Assembly: GCA_029212905.1 (NCBI GenBank) | Contig: JARGPB010000010.1 | Location: forward strand, 62,001 to 126,000 | Direction of reading: 5' to 3' | Source: Thalassovita sp. | Lineage (GTDB): Bacteria > Pseudomonadota > Alphaproteobacteria > Rhodobacterales > Rhodobacteraceae | Length of the DNA stretch: 64,000 bases | Shown here: positions 33,513 to 43,300 of the stretch, in pieces | How positions within the stretch are numbered: position 1 is the stretch's first letter | Layout: the number at the start of each line of letters is the position of its first letter | Made by a program: the position numbers and the translations under genes | Notes under the pieces: generated by a model | Databases searched by the model: none | What the model was told of the DNA's origin: nothing | What the model saw: the letters and a program-made list of their open reading frames with translations, nothing else

Positions 33513-34175
33513 TTAATCTGGAATAGGCGCCGCGGCGGCCTTCTGCTCGCGCCAGCGCTTCATCACGGCCTGAGCGTCTTCGGGCTGATAGGCCCGCAGC
33601 GCTTGGGATTTATCCGCGTCATCATATTCGTACAGGCTTTGGCTGCTGCTCAGCGGGGCCTGTTCGAATTGCGCCATCAGCTTTTTCGGGGCAATCGTCG
33701 GTTTGATGCTCAACCCTGGCAGTTGCGACAGGATTTCCGAGGTCGAGGCCGCACAGCGCCCGTCCGTCACCTCGCCCATGCCCTGCGCCAGACGCAGCGC
33801 CTGTTCGGCCACCTCTGGGGTGACAGGCAACCGCTGGATCACAACATGAAAGGTCTTGCGCGCGTGAAAGCGGGTATAGACATCCTCGACATAGGGCGTG
33901 ACCCCATAGACGACATCATTGCGCGCGACGATCTTTTTGTCCCGGAACGAACCCGCCGGGTCAAAAATCACCCGCTGGCTGGCGTTGATCATCAGGGACG
34001 TGTGCGCCCCCGACCCATTGGTGTTGTTGATCATCGTGAACAGCGTCAGCTCGGGCGGAGCATTGTGCCGATAGGTGGCGTTGATGATCTGCTCGTCGCT
34101 TACGGGCGGGTCGTGCTTTACCGCACACCCGGCCGTCAGGCCGACGGCGGCCAAAATCAGTAACCATTTACGCAT
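33513..34175 (-). CDS. Lipoprotein with a possible permuted papain-like fold
   Basis: A 220-residue lipoprotein; the signal ends with lipobox LTAGC (C17). The mature part has 'NGSGAHTSLMIN' (H58), 'VIFDPAGSFRDKKI' and, about 80 residues later, 'DGRCAASTSEIL' (C141). A His early and a Cys late is the order in circularly permuted NlpC/P60-papain-like proteins (YiiX/LRAT type), so a hydrolase or acyltransferase is possible. This is inference from motif order only. It is the last gene before the azlD convergent boundary. Confidence 0.6.
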   Translation of the reverse strand: MRKWLLILAAVGLTAGCAVKHDPPVSDEQIINATYRHNAPPELTLFTMINNTNGSGAHTSLMINASQRVIFDPAGSFRDKKIVARNDVVYGVTPYVEDVYTRFHARKTFHVVIQRLPVTPEVAEQALRLAQGMGEVTDGRCAASTSEILSQLPGLSIKPTIAPKKLMAQFEQAPLSSSQSLYEYDDADKSQALRAYQPEDAQAVMKRWREQKAAAAPIPD

Positions 34176-34200
34176 GATGGGGTCCCCTGCGTGGGATGGC

Positions 34201-34335
34201 TTAGCTGTTAACCAGCGCCATGAAAATCAGGGCTGCGATGCTGGCATAGGCCACATAGCTCGAAACCTTGATGAAACCTTCAAAGGTCTGTTCCTGAACC
34301 GTGGTGTCCATTTCGCCGTGCTTGTGCTCTGCCAT
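34201..34335 (-). CDS. aa3-type cytochrome c oxidase subunit IV
   Basis: A 44-residue gene. The protein begins MAEHKHGEMDTTVQEQTF, followed by one transmembrane helix ending 'LIFMALVNS', the pattern of the small subunit IV of alphaproteobacterial aa3 oxidases, best known from Paracoccus denitrificans. It stabilises or accompanies the complex but is not needed for catalysis. No other oxidase subunit gene is in the window, which is normal for this subunit. A ribosome site AAGGAAA precedes it and TATACT lies upstream at 34352-34357. Confidence 0.85.
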   Translation of the reverse strand: MAEHKHGEMDTTVQEQTFEGFIKVSSYVAYASIAALIFMALVNS

Positions 34336-34422
34336 TGTCGCGTTTCCTTGCAGTATAGAGTTTCAGATCGTGACTAGCCGATTTTTTCCGGCCTGTCATG
34401 GGTGAAAAGGCCGCAACGGGCC

Positions 34423-34875
34423 TCAGGCTTTGTTCAGATCTTGGGCCAGCCGGAACCCGATCCGTTTCGGTTCCACCTGTTCGGGTTCCTTGGGCAAGGC
34501 CCGCAGGATCACGCTCAGCTGGCTGACATGCTGGATTAGTTGGGTTTTGCCGCCCAGCTCGTCGCTGCCGAAAAAGGTCACGATGTCGGGGTCGTAATAG
34601 CCCATGCCTTCGATTCTCAGCACGCCGGCATCGCCCCCGGCGAATCCCATGGCGACCTCGTGTTCGTTATCCAGCTGTTCTTCGAAATTCTGGATATACA
34701 GAATCAGCCGCTCATAGGCCCATTGTGCCGGGCTTTTCTGCTGGACCGGCTTTGCCGTGACCTGCTCGGGCAGCTCTTTGCCGGTGTGCGCATTGGGGTC
34801 GGCGTGGACCTCGTGGCGCCGGGGCATTGCCTCGGCTTCCTGCGCTTCGGCGGCGGTCTTGATCTTGCCGTCCAT
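34423..34875 (-). CDS. Conserved alphaproteobacterial protein (DUF6173-like)
   Basis: A 150-residue soluble protein. Residues 1-50 are charged and probably disordered; 55-150 contain 'WAYERLILYIQNFEEQLDNEHEVAMGF', 'GMGYYDPDIVTFFGSDELGGKTQLIQHVSQLSVILRALP' and a final 'RIGFRLAQDLNKA'. It fits my memory of DUF6173, an uncharacterised alphaproteobacterial family; the match could not be searched. It follows the MBL gene by three bases. A short AGGCC...GGCCT stem with TTTT at its stop may be its terminator. Confidence 0.6.
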   Translation of the reverse strand: MDGKIKTAAEAQEAEAMPRRHEVHADPNAHTGKELPEQVTAKPVQQKSPAQWAYERLILYIQNFEEQLDNEHEVAMGFAGGDAGVLRIEGMGYYDPDIVTFFGSDELGGKTQLIQHVSQLSVILRALPKEPEQVEPKRIGFRLAQDLNKA

Positions 34876-34878
34876 GGT

Positions 34879-35919
34879 TTACTCCTTCATCTGCCAGAGC
34901 CAGGCGCCATCCTCGCGGAGCGTCCGGCCAGTCTCTCCTGTCTGATACAGATGATTGAGGTGTGCAATCGCTTCGACAAGAGCCAACCCATAGGTGCCCC
35001 CATCAATCTTGCGTTTGAACAGCGGCGGGAAACACTCGGCCGCCGTCCGAGGCTCGGCCAGATGTTTGCGCAGACGCCGCAGCCCACCGTGGTGATTCTC
35101 GATCAGTTGGTGCATCCGCGTGGGCAGCCCCGTAAACGGAAGCTTATGCCCCCCCAGCACCAGATGGTCCTCGCGCGCCAGCGTTTTCAGCCGGGTGCAG
35201 CTCTCCATCCAGTCGGCCAGCGGGTCGGCCTCCGGTTCGGTTGCGTGCACGCCGATATTGGGGCTGATCGAGGACAGGATCTGATCGCCTGACAGCACCA
35301 GATTGTCGTCGCGGCTCCACAGCGTCAGATGCTCGGGCGCGTGGCCGTTGCCCATATGGACGTCCCAGTCGCGCCCGCCCGCACGGATCACGTCGCCCTG
35401 TTGGACCCGCTGGAACCCCACCGGCAACGGGTACGAGATATCCGCAAAGTTGAACGGCCGTTCCGACAGGCGTTTCTGGAACACCTCTTCGGACATGCCG
35501 GCCCGCCGCCAGAATTGCTGTACCTGCGGCGTGACCTTGTGTTCCACATCCAGGATCAGCATCCGCGACATCAGATAGGCCGTCCGCGAGGTCCAGAATT
35601 CGGCCCCCCGCTCGATGAACCAGCCCGCCATGCCCACGTGATCGGGGTGATGGTGCGTCAGGATGATCCGGCCCACGGGTTTGCCCTTCAGCGGGCCCGC
35701 TAGCAGGGTTTCCCAGATTTCAACGCTGCGTTTGGAATACAGCCCCGCGTCGATCAGCGTCCAGCTATCGCCTTCGTCCAGCGCATAGATATTCACGTGA
35801 TCCAGCGCCATCGGCAGAGGCAGCCTCAGCCACAGCACGCCCTCGGCGATCTCGATCGCCGCGCCGGTTTCCGGCGGCGTGTCCCAGGGATATCGAATGC
35901 CGCCGCCCATACCGTCCAT
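34879..35919 (-). CDS. MBL-fold metallo-hydrolase
   Basis: A 346-residue metallo-beta-lactamase-fold enzyme. H89-H90-H91-P-D93-H94 is the metal-binding HxHxDH motif, followed by 'GNGHAPEHLTLWSRDDNLVLSGDQIL' with further ligands. A C-terminal winged-helix-like region of about 80 residues is typical of LACTB2-like hydrolases, so a thioester, lactone or RNA substrate is possible. The ATG at 35919 overlaps the acyl-CoA dehydrogenase stop by one base (TGATG), tying it to acyl-CoA metabolism. Confidence 0.85.
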   Translation of the reverse strand: MDGMGGGIRYPWDTPPETGAAIEIAEGVLWLRLPLPMALDHVNIYALDEGDSWTLIDAGLYSKRSVEIWETLLAGPLKGKPVGRIILTHHHPDHVGMAGWFIERGAEFWTSRTAYLMSRMLILDVEHKVTPQVQQFWRRAGMSEEVFQKRLSERPFNFADISYPLPVGFQRVQQGDVIRAGGRDWDVHMGNGHAPEHLTLWSRDDNLVLSGDQILSSISPNIGVHATEPEADPLADWMESCTRLKTLAREDHLVLGGHKLPFTGLPTRMHQLIENHHGGLRRLRKHLAEPRTAAECFPPLFKRKIDGGTYGLALVEAIAHLNHLYQTGETGRTLREDGAWLWQMKE

Positions 35920-37613
35920 CACGCGCACAGCTCGTCTGTTGTGATGTCATACAGATCCGCCGCCCCCGCTGTGGCATGTTCCAGCAGCCCGCTGAACTGC
36001 GGCAACAGCCGGTTCACATAGAACCGGGCGACCTTTGTTCGCGTGCCTGCGCCGCCCTCGGCCATCGCGGCCTTCAGGTGGTAATGCCCGCCCAGAACCC
36101 GGCCAAAGGCCGTCAGGAACGGCACGCTGCCCGCGAACCGCGCGTTCATATCGGTCTGCGCCAGCATCCATTCGACGGCTTCGCGCAGGGTTTCGGTGGC
36201 TTGCCAGACAGGTTCCGCCAGATCGGGCAGCACGGCGCGCGCCTGCTCGGCGTGGGTTTCGATTTCGTCCAGCAGGGTGAACGCCGCCTCGCCGCCATCC
36301 ATCATTTTCCGGCCCACCAGGTCCATCGCCTGAATGCCGTTCGTGCCCTCGTAGATCGAGGTGATCCGCACATCGCGGCTGAACTGCGCCGCGCCGGTTT
36401 CCTCGATAAAGCCCATGCCGCCGTGGATTTGCACGCCCAGCTCGGCCACGGCGATGCCCACGTCGGTCGAAAACGCCTTGGCGATCGGGGTCAGCAGCGC
36501 CGCCCGTGCCTTCCAGGCGGCGTCCTGCGTGGCCGTCGTCATGTCAATCGAGACCGAGCAATCCAGCACCAGCGCCCGCGCCGCAAAGGTATCGGCCTTC
36601 ATCGTCAGCAGCATCCGGCGCACATCGGCGTGCTGGATGATCTTGCCCATCTGGTCGCGTTCCTGCGCATAGGCCAGCGCGTGCTGATAGGCCCCTTCCG
36701 CGATGCCCACACCCTGCGTACCGACGCCCAGGCGCGCGTTGTTCATCATGGTGAACATCGCGGCCATGCCTTTGTGCGGCGCGCCGACCAGCCAGCCCTT
36801 GGCGCCGTTGAATTCCATCACGCAGGTCGGGCTGCCGTGGATGCCCAGTTTATGCTCCAGGCTGACGACGCCCAGGCTGTTGCGTTCGCCCAGCGACCCG
36901 TCGGCATTGGGCAGGAATTTAGGCACCATGAACAGGCTGATGCCCTTGGTTCCCGGCACCCCGTCGGGCAGGCGCGCCAGCACCAGATGGCAGACGTTGC
37001 CGCCGAAATCATGATCACCCCAAGTGATAAAGATTTTCTGACCAGACACCGAATATGTCCCGTCGCCGTTCGGCTCGGCCTTGGATTTCAGTGCGCCCAC
37101 ATCCGACCCCGCGCCCGGTTCCGTCAGGTTCATCGTGCCGGTCCATTCGCCGCTGATCAGGCGCGGCAGGTACATTTCCTTCAGCGCGTCGCTTGCGTGG
37201 TGTTCCAGTGCTTCGATCTGGCCCTGGGTCAGCAGCGGGCACAGGCCCAGCGCCATGCAGGTTCCGGCCGTCATTTCGTTGAACGCGGTGTTCAGCGCAA
37301 TCGGCAGGCCCATGCCGCCATGTTCCTGTCCGGCAGAAACCGCCAGCCAGCCGCCCTCGGCCATCGACCGAAAGGCCTCGGCATAGCCGGGCGAGGACCG
37401 CACAACACCGTTTTCCAGCACCGCGTGGGTCAGATCCCCGTTGCGTTGGATCGGGTGCAGGACCTCTTCGGCCATGCGGCCCAGTTCGGTGACAATCGCG
37501 TCGGTCATGTCTGGCGTGGCCTCGGCGAAACGCTCGGTTCCGGCAACGGCTGCCATATCGACCACATTTTCAAAAATGAAGCGATAGTCATCTACGGGGG
37601 CACGATACGGCAT
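35919..37613 (-). CDS. Acyl-CoA dehydrogenase, DmdC/AcdA-like subfamily
   Basis: A 564-residue FAD-dependent acyl-CoA dehydrogenase of the long subfamily with extra N- and C-terminal domains. 'TEPGAGSDVGALKSKAEP', 'SVSGQKIFITWGDHDF' and 'RITSIYEGTNGIQAMDL' (catalytic Glu region) are conserved. The opening 'MPYRAPVDDYRFIFENVV' and C-terminal helical domain are shared with DmdC (3-methylmercaptopropionyl-CoA dehydrogenase) and its paralogues; which substrate applies here cannot be told, and roseobacters carry several paralogues. Electrons would go to ETF and ETF-QO. Confidence 0.9.
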   Translation of the reverse strand: MPYRAPVDDYRFIFENVVDMAAVAGTERFAEATPDMTDAIVTELGRMAEEVLHPIQRNGDLTHAVLENGVVRSSPGYAEAFRSMAEGGWLAVSAGQEHGGMGLPIALNTAFNEMTAGTCMALGLCPLLTQGQIEALEHHASDALKEMYLPRLISGEWTGTMNLTEPGAGSDVGALKSKAEPNGDGTYSVSGQKIFITWGDHDFGGNVCHLVLARLPDGVPGTKGISLFMVPKFLPNADGSLGERNSLGVVSLEHKLGIHGSPTCVMEFNGAKGWLVGAPHKGMAAMFTMMNNARLGVGTQGVGIAEGAYQHALAYAQERDQMGKIIQHADVRRMLLTMKADTFAARALVLDCSVSIDMTTATQDAAWKARAALLTPIAKAFSTDVGIAVAELGVQIHGGMGFIEETGAAQFSRDVRITSIYEGTNGIQAMDLVGRKMMDGGEAAFTLLDEIETHAEQARAVLPDLAEPVWQATETLREAVEWMLAQTDMNARFAGSVPFLTAFGRVLGGHYHLKAAMAEGGAGTRTKVARFYVNRLLPQFSGLLEHATAGAADLYDITTDELCA

Positions 37614-37732
37614 ATGGCTCTCCTCTGCGCGGGACGGCTTGGAATTCTGGTCAACCGCAGTTATGCAAAAACACGTTCCAAGAAAAGTATCTATCGCCCC
37701 CGATCCATCAACTGAAACGCCGCGTCATAGCC

Positions 37733-38689
37733 ATGTCTAACCTCTCCACCCTGCTCTTGCCCCCTGATACCGGGGGGATATTTCGTTCAGCGGAAATTCT
37801 TTCCGCAGGCGGGCTTGTCGCTCTGCCGACCGAAACCGTCTATGGGCTGGGGGCTGATGCCCGCAATGATCGCGCCGTCGCAAGGATTTTTCAGGCCAAG
37901 GGCCGTCCGCAATTCAACCCGCTGATCGTGCATGTGGCCTCGGCTGCGGTGGCACAGCGCTATGTGGATTGGTCCACGACGGCACAGAAACTGGCCGATG
38001 CTTTCTGGCCCGGAGCCCTGACCCTGGTCTTGCCGCTGCGCGCGGATGCGGGCCTGTCGCCGCTGGTCACGGCCCAGTTGCCGACGCTGGGGATTCGCGT
38101 CCCCGCCCATCCGGTTGCTCAGGACTTGCTGCGGGTGTTTGACGGCCCCGTCGCCGCGCCCTCGGCCAATCCGTCAGGGCAGATCAGCCCCACCTCGCCC
38201 CGGCATGTGCTGGACGGCCTGTCCACCCGGATCGAGGCCGTTCTGGACGGTGGTCCCTGCCCCGTCGGGGTCGAATCCACCATCGTCGGGCTGGCGGGCA
38301 CCCCGACCCTGCTGCGCCCCGGAGGCATCGCCGCCGAGGACATCGAAACCGTGCTGGGCGCCCCCCTTGCACAGCGTGATCAAACCGATCCGCTGACCGC
38401 TCCCGGCCAGATGCTGTCGCATTACGCCCCCGGCGCGCGCGTCCGCCTGAACGCCACCACCGTCGCCCCGGACGAGCTGTTGCTGGGCTTTGGCCCCGTC
38501 GACTGTACCTTGAACCTGTCGGAAACCGGCGATCTGGTCGAGGCCGCGGCAAACCTTTTTCATCACCTGCATGCACTGGACGCCATGGCCCCGAAAGGCA
38601 TCGCCGTCAGCCCGATCCCGCATCATGGTCTGGGGGCTGCAATCAATGATCGCCTGACACGCGCCGCCGCCCCGCGCGATGCGGCCTGA
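37733..38689 (+). CDS. tsaC: Threonylcarbamoyl-AMP synthase
   Basis: A 318-residue Sua5-type enzyme making threonylcarbamoyl-AMP for tRNA t6A37. The YrdC domain (about 18-205) opens 'EILSAGGLVALPTETVYGLGADARNDRAVARIFQAKGRPQFNPLIVH'; the C-terminal Sua5 domain follows 'TAPGQMLSHYAPGARV'. The long form is usual in this group. Divergent from the acyl-CoA dehydrogenase. Confidence 0.95.
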   Translation: MSNLSTLLLPPDTGGIFRSAEILSAGGLVALPTETVYGLGADARNDRAVARIFQAKGRPQFNPLIVHVASAAVAQRYVDWSTTAQKLADAFWPGALTLVLPLRADAGLSPLVTAQLPTLGIRVPAHPVAQDLLRVFDGPVAAPSANPSGQISPTSPRHVLDGLSTRIEAVLDGGPCPVGVESTIVGLAGTPTLLRPGGIAAEDIETVLGAPLAQRDQTDPLTAPGQMLSHYAPGARVRLNATTVAPDELLLGFGPVDCTLNLSETGDLVEAAANLFHHLHALDAMAPKGIAVSPIPHHGLGAAINDRLTRAAAPRDAA

Positions 38690-38695
38690 CACGCC

Positions 38696-39271
38696 TCAGG
38701 CGCGCCCCGCATCCGAGGACAATAGCAACGCATCCACGCCCAGGGATTTCAACGCGCCGTCCCATTTGGCCTTGTCCGGCAGATCAAACACCAGCGTCAT
38801 GTTGGCGTCACAGGTCAGCCAGGCATTCTGCGACAGCTCAGATTCCAGCTGCCCCGGCCCCCAACCGGCATAGCCGATCACCACCAGGGCCCGCTCGGGC
38901 CCCTGCCCCCGGGCCAAGGCCTCCAGGATGTCCAGCGTCGCGGTCATCCCGAATCCGCCGTCCACCCGCAACGTGTTCACCGTGCTCACATAATCCAGCG
39001 AATGCAGCACGAATCCACGACCCGGCTCGACCGGCCCACCAAAGGAGACGTCCATCTGGCGGCTGCCCGGCCCATGGCGGATCGACAGCTGCTCCAGCAT
39101 ATCTGACAGCGCCACCTCGCCTGTTGGCTTGTTGACGATCAACCCCATCGCCCCGTCCTCGGAATGGGCGCAGATCAATACGACGGATTGCTCGAATCGC
39201 GAATCTCCCATCGCGGGCATCGCGATCAGCAACTTGCCGGTCAGGTTCAAAGAGGTTTGCTGTTGTTCCAT
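38696..39271 (-). CDS. YqgE/AlgH family protein
   Basis: A 191-residue protein of the UPF0301 (YqgE/AlgH) family: 'LNLTGKLLIAMPAMGDSRFEQSVVLICAHSEDGAMGLIVNKPT' and 'VIGYAGWGPGQLESELSQNAWL' are hallmark segments. Its molecular role is not established. It is convergent with tsaC (6-bp gap) and divergent from the DsbD-alpha-like gene. Confidence 0.95.
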   Translation of the reverse strand: MEQQQTSLNLTGKLLIAMPAMGDSRFEQSVVLICAHSEDGAMGLIVNKPTGEVALSDMLEQLSIRHGPGSRQMDVSFGGPVEPGRGFVLHSLDYVSTVNTLRVDGGFGMTATLDILEALARGQGPERALVVIGYAGWGPGQLESELSQNAWLTCDANMTLVFDLPDKAKWDGALKSLGVDALLLSSDAGRA

Positions 39272-39402
39272 TCTCTAAAGATAAGAACCCACAGCCCCCC
39301 GGTCCAGCACCCGCGCCCGAAAAACCACGCTTTGCGACCTGATCACGCACACTCGCCGGAAAGTGAGTTGGCTTTGCGCGCATTTTCCCCCATCTCAAAC
39401 TC

Positions 39403-40215
39403 ATGAGCTATCGCCTGATCCTTTCCGCCCTGACCGCCCTCGGCCTGACCGCCGCCCCCCCCGCGCTGGCCCAGGACCCGACCCAACAGGTCGTCTCCCT
39501 CGAAGTCCTGCCAGGCTGGCGCACCGCCGATGGCACCCATATCGCGGCGCTAAAGATCGACCTGGCGCCGGGGTGGAAAACCTATTGGCGCGCACCTGGG
39601 GATGCCGGCATTCCGCCGATGATCGACTGGTCCGGCTCGGATAACCTGTCCGCCATGCTGCCGGCCTGGCCCACTCCGTCGGTGTTCTCGCAAAACGGCA
39701 TGAACTCGGTCGGCTACAAGGATGACCTGATCCTGCCCATCGTCCTGACCCCGCGCGACGGCAGCCAACCGATTTCCCTCAAAGGCACGCTGCAAATCGG
39801 CATCTGCAAGGACATCTGCGTCCCGGCCGAGCTGGGCTTTGAGCTGCCCCTGCCCATCGCCAAATCCCACGACCGCGCGATTGCCACCGCCCTGGCCGAT
39901 CAACCCACCCCCGCCCGACAGGCAGGCGTCGGCCACGTCACCTGCCAGATGTCCCTGACCCCGGACGGGATCGCGCTCCAGGCAAACCTGTCGATGCCTC
40001 CGGCCGGTAAATACGAATACGCCATCGTCGAAACCGCCGACCCCGAAGTCTGGGTCGCCGAAAGCGAAACCCACCGCAACGGCAACACCCTGACCATCAA
40101 AACCGAGCTGATCCACATGGACGGCGGCGCTTTCGCGCTGGACCGCTCGGGGCTGCGCGTGACGGTTCTGGGCAGCGATCACGCCGTGGATATCCAGGGC
40201 TGCCCGGCCGAATAA
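39403..40215 (+). CDS. Periplasmic DsbD-alpha-like thiol-disulfide protein
   Basis: A 270-residue protein with a signal peptide (1-23, ending ALAQ) and a domain like the N-terminal alpha domain of DsbD/ScsB, without the membrane or thioredoxin domains. The redox pair is C135-K-D-I-C139 in 'QIGICKDICVPAELGFELPL'. 'VLPGWRTADGTHIAALKIDLAPGWKTYWRAPGDAGIPP' is the standard opening. It probably exchanges electrons with a separate CcdA- or DsbD-type partner; none is adjacent. No convincing ribosome site precedes the ATG. Confidence 0.85.
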   Translation: MSYRLILSALTALGLTAAPPALAQDPTQQVVSLEVLPGWRTADGTHIAALKIDLAPGWKTYWRAPGDAGIPPMIDWSGSDNLSAMLPAWPTPSVFSQNGMNSVGYKDDLILPIVLTPRDGSQPISLKGTLQIGICKDICVPAELGFELPLPIAKSHDRAIATALADQPTPARQAGVGHVTCQMSLTPDGIALQANLSMPPAGKYEYAIVETADPEVWVAESETHRNGNTLTIKTELIHMDGGAFALDRSGLRVTVLGSDHAVDIQGCPAE

Positions 40216-40250
40216 CCTCGGCCCCTGCGCCTGCCGCAGCTGCGGAATTT

Positions 40251-40331
40251 GAGTATTTTCAGCAAGATGAAACCAAAGGTGCGCGCCCCATAACCCAGGG
40301 CGCGCGCGCTTTCATCTTGCGAGAAATACTC
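40251..40331. repeat. Inverted pair of the 22-bp dispersed repeat
   Basis: Copies at 40251-40272 (inverted) and 40310-40331 (direct) differ at three positions of 22. They flank a GC-rich hairpin, GTGCGCGCCC...GGGCGCGCGC (40280-40309). The whole can fold into one long stem between the convergent DsbD-alpha-like and RND genes, and may act as a two-way terminator. A CGCCGGAGGCTCCGG hairpin follows at 40333-40347. Confidence 0.85.
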
Positions 40332-40386
40332 CCGCCGGAGGCTCCGGTCCGCGCGTCACGCGCGATGGTCCGAAATTAGACGGGGA

Positions 40387-43300
40387 TCAGGCCAGGCGAC
40401 GTCGGCGCAGCGCGTAGATCAGGGCAGAGCCCGCGAACAGCATTGCTATCAGCGCGGCCACTCCGATCAGGAACAGTTTCAGCCCGCCCACCATCGGGTC
40501 CGCGCCGGCCCAGGAGCCAAGCAGCGGATGAGCCTCGCCCGTGGCCAGCGGCCAGCCCATGCTCAGCGCCAGCCATGTGCCCAGCACGGCCACGCCCAGC
40601 CCGACCGGCAGGCGCAGCATCCGCACCCGCAGCGACCGGCGCAGCGCCGTCACGTAGCGCCCCATGTCCTGTTGCATCGCCACCAGCGCAGGCACCACCA
40701 GCAGCACCAGCACCATGCCAAATCCCAGCCCGTAGACCAGCGTGATCACTGTTGGCCGTAAAAACTGTGCCTGTTGCGAGCTTTCGTACAGCAGAGGCGC
40801 CAGCCCCATCACCGTGGTCAGCGTCGTCAGCATCACCGGGCGCAAACGGTCCGCCGTGCCGTCGATGATCGAGGGAATCAGGCCCCGGTCCTTGGCGTAT
40901 TCGTCGATTGTTGTGACCAGCACGATGGAATCGTTGATGATGATCCCCGTCATCCCCACCAGCCCGACTACTGTGAACATGGATAACGGCACATCCCACA
41001 GCGCGTGGCCATAGATCGTGCCCACCAGCCCGAAGGGGATGATTGCCATCACCACCACGGGCCGCGTCCAGCTGCTGAACACCCAGGCCAGCACCAGATA
41101 GATGCCGACCAGGCACAGGATCAATCCGGTCATGGCCTCGGTCAGGAACTGGTCTTCTTGTTCTGACAGGCCCGACATCCGCCATTCCACCTGTGTTTCG
41201 CTGGCGATTGTCGGCAGGATTTCGGTTTCCAGAATGCGCAGGATTTCCTCGGCGCGGGCGGGGTCGTCCTCGGAGATGTCCCCCGTGACCGAGATCAGCC
41301 GGATCCCGTTTTCCCGCCGCACCGTCGAGAACCCCGAGCGCGTTTTCACGCTGACGATATCAGCCAGCGGGACATATTCGCCCTGGGTGGTGCGCAGTTG
41401 CATCCGCTCCAGGAAATCCGCGGTCAGTTCGGTGTCCGGCAGCTCGACCCGGATCGAGGCACTGCGCGCCCGGTCAGGAAAGGTCGCCGCCTCCAGCCCG
41501 TTCAGCCGGTGGCGCAGCACCCGCCCCAGCCCGTCAATGGTGAACCCCAGCGCCTGCCCCTGTGGGGTCAGCTCCAGGATCATTTCGTCCTTGTCATAGG
41601 CCAGGTTGTCCTCGACGGCGGATACTTCGGGGAACCGTATCAGCGCCTGTTTCAGCGCCTCGCTTGCGGTTTTCAGCGTCTCGGCCGAGGCGCCATAGAA
41701 TTGCACATCCAGCGCCTCGCCGCCCGGGCCGGACCGCCAGCCACGAAAGCTGACCGTTTCGACCATCGGATGGCGGCGCACCGCGTCTTGCAGTTCTCCG
41801 ACAAAGGCAAAGCTTGAATAAGGCCGCAGGTCCGCGTCGATCAGCTCGATCGCGATGCCGCCCAGCAGGTCCGCGTCCTTGGTGTCGGCGCCGGGCAGCG
41901 GCCGCCCCGAATTGCCGCCCACCTCGGCGATGACATAGTCCAGCGGATTGGTGCCATAGCGTTCGGCATACTCCTTGCCCAAAGCATCCGTGGCGCGCTG
42001 CATCTCGCGCATCATGGCGATGCTGTCGGCGCGCGTGGCCCCCGGCAACATCGCGAAATTCCCCGTCACGCTGCCACGTTCCGGCGCGTTAAAGAACCGC
42101 CATTGCACGTCGCCCCGAATGAACACCGACACCTGTCCCGCCAGCAGCACCAGGGCCATCGCCAGCACAGGATAGCGCGCCCGGATCACCAGCGCCGTAA
42201 AGGGCCGGAACAGATGTGTGCGCACCCAGCGGAACCCCCGGTTCACCGTCCGCGAGGGCCAGTCGTACCAATGTTCCTTGGCCGAGTGTTTCAGCGCGTG
42301 CGCCATATGGTGCGGCAGGATCAGGAAACACTCGATCAACGAGGCCATCAGAACCACGATCACCGTAAAGGGGATGTCGCGGATCAGATCACCAAAGCGG
42401 CCTCCGATCGCGGTCAGGCCGAAAAACGCGATAATCGTCGTCAGGGTCGCGGAAAACACAGGCAAGGCCATGCGCCGCGCCGCCGTTTCAGCCGCGCCTG
42501 TCGGCGTGTGCCCGTTGCGCGACAGATGGTCGGCATGTTCGCCCACCACGATCGCGTCATCCACCACAATGCCCAGCGTGATGATCAGCCCGAACAGGCT
42601 GATCATGTTGATCGTCAGCCCCGCAGCATACATCAGCGCAATCGCCAGCAGCATCGACACCGGAATCCCCGCCGCCACCCAAAAGGCCGTGCGCGCATTC
42701 AGGAACAGGAACAACAGGATCAGCACCATCCCCAGCCCCTGTAGCCCGTTCTCGGTCAGGATGTTCAGGCGCGCGGTGATGGATTCGGCGCGGGTGCGGA
42801 TCAGGTCGATCTTCACCCCCTGAGGCAAAGTCGCCTGCATCGTATCCGCCACGTCCTGCACCAAAGCCTGGATCTTGATCGCGTCGCCCGTGTCTGATCG
42901 GTCCACCCGCACCGAGACCGCCGGGTGATCGCCCACGAAATACACACGGTTCCGGTCGCTCCCCAACAGGCTGACCGTCGCCACATCCGCCACCCGCAAC
43001 GCCGAGCCATCCGCATAGGTCCGCAGCACGATCTGCGCGATCTGGTCGGCGCTGCGTTTTTCCACGCCCGTTCGGACGCGCGCATTGGCGCCGGTCACGT
43101 CGCCTGCCGGGTCCGCGTCCACCTCTTCGGCAATGGCCGCTGCGATCTGTGCGATCGTCACGTCATGCGCCATCAGGCTCAGGCTGGGCACCTCGATCAG
43201 GACCTCTGGGGCGGCGACCCCCCGGATCGTGGTACGAGTCACGCCCTCGTCGAACAGGCGCGTGACGAATTCATCTGCAAACAGGCCCAACTGTTCGGGC

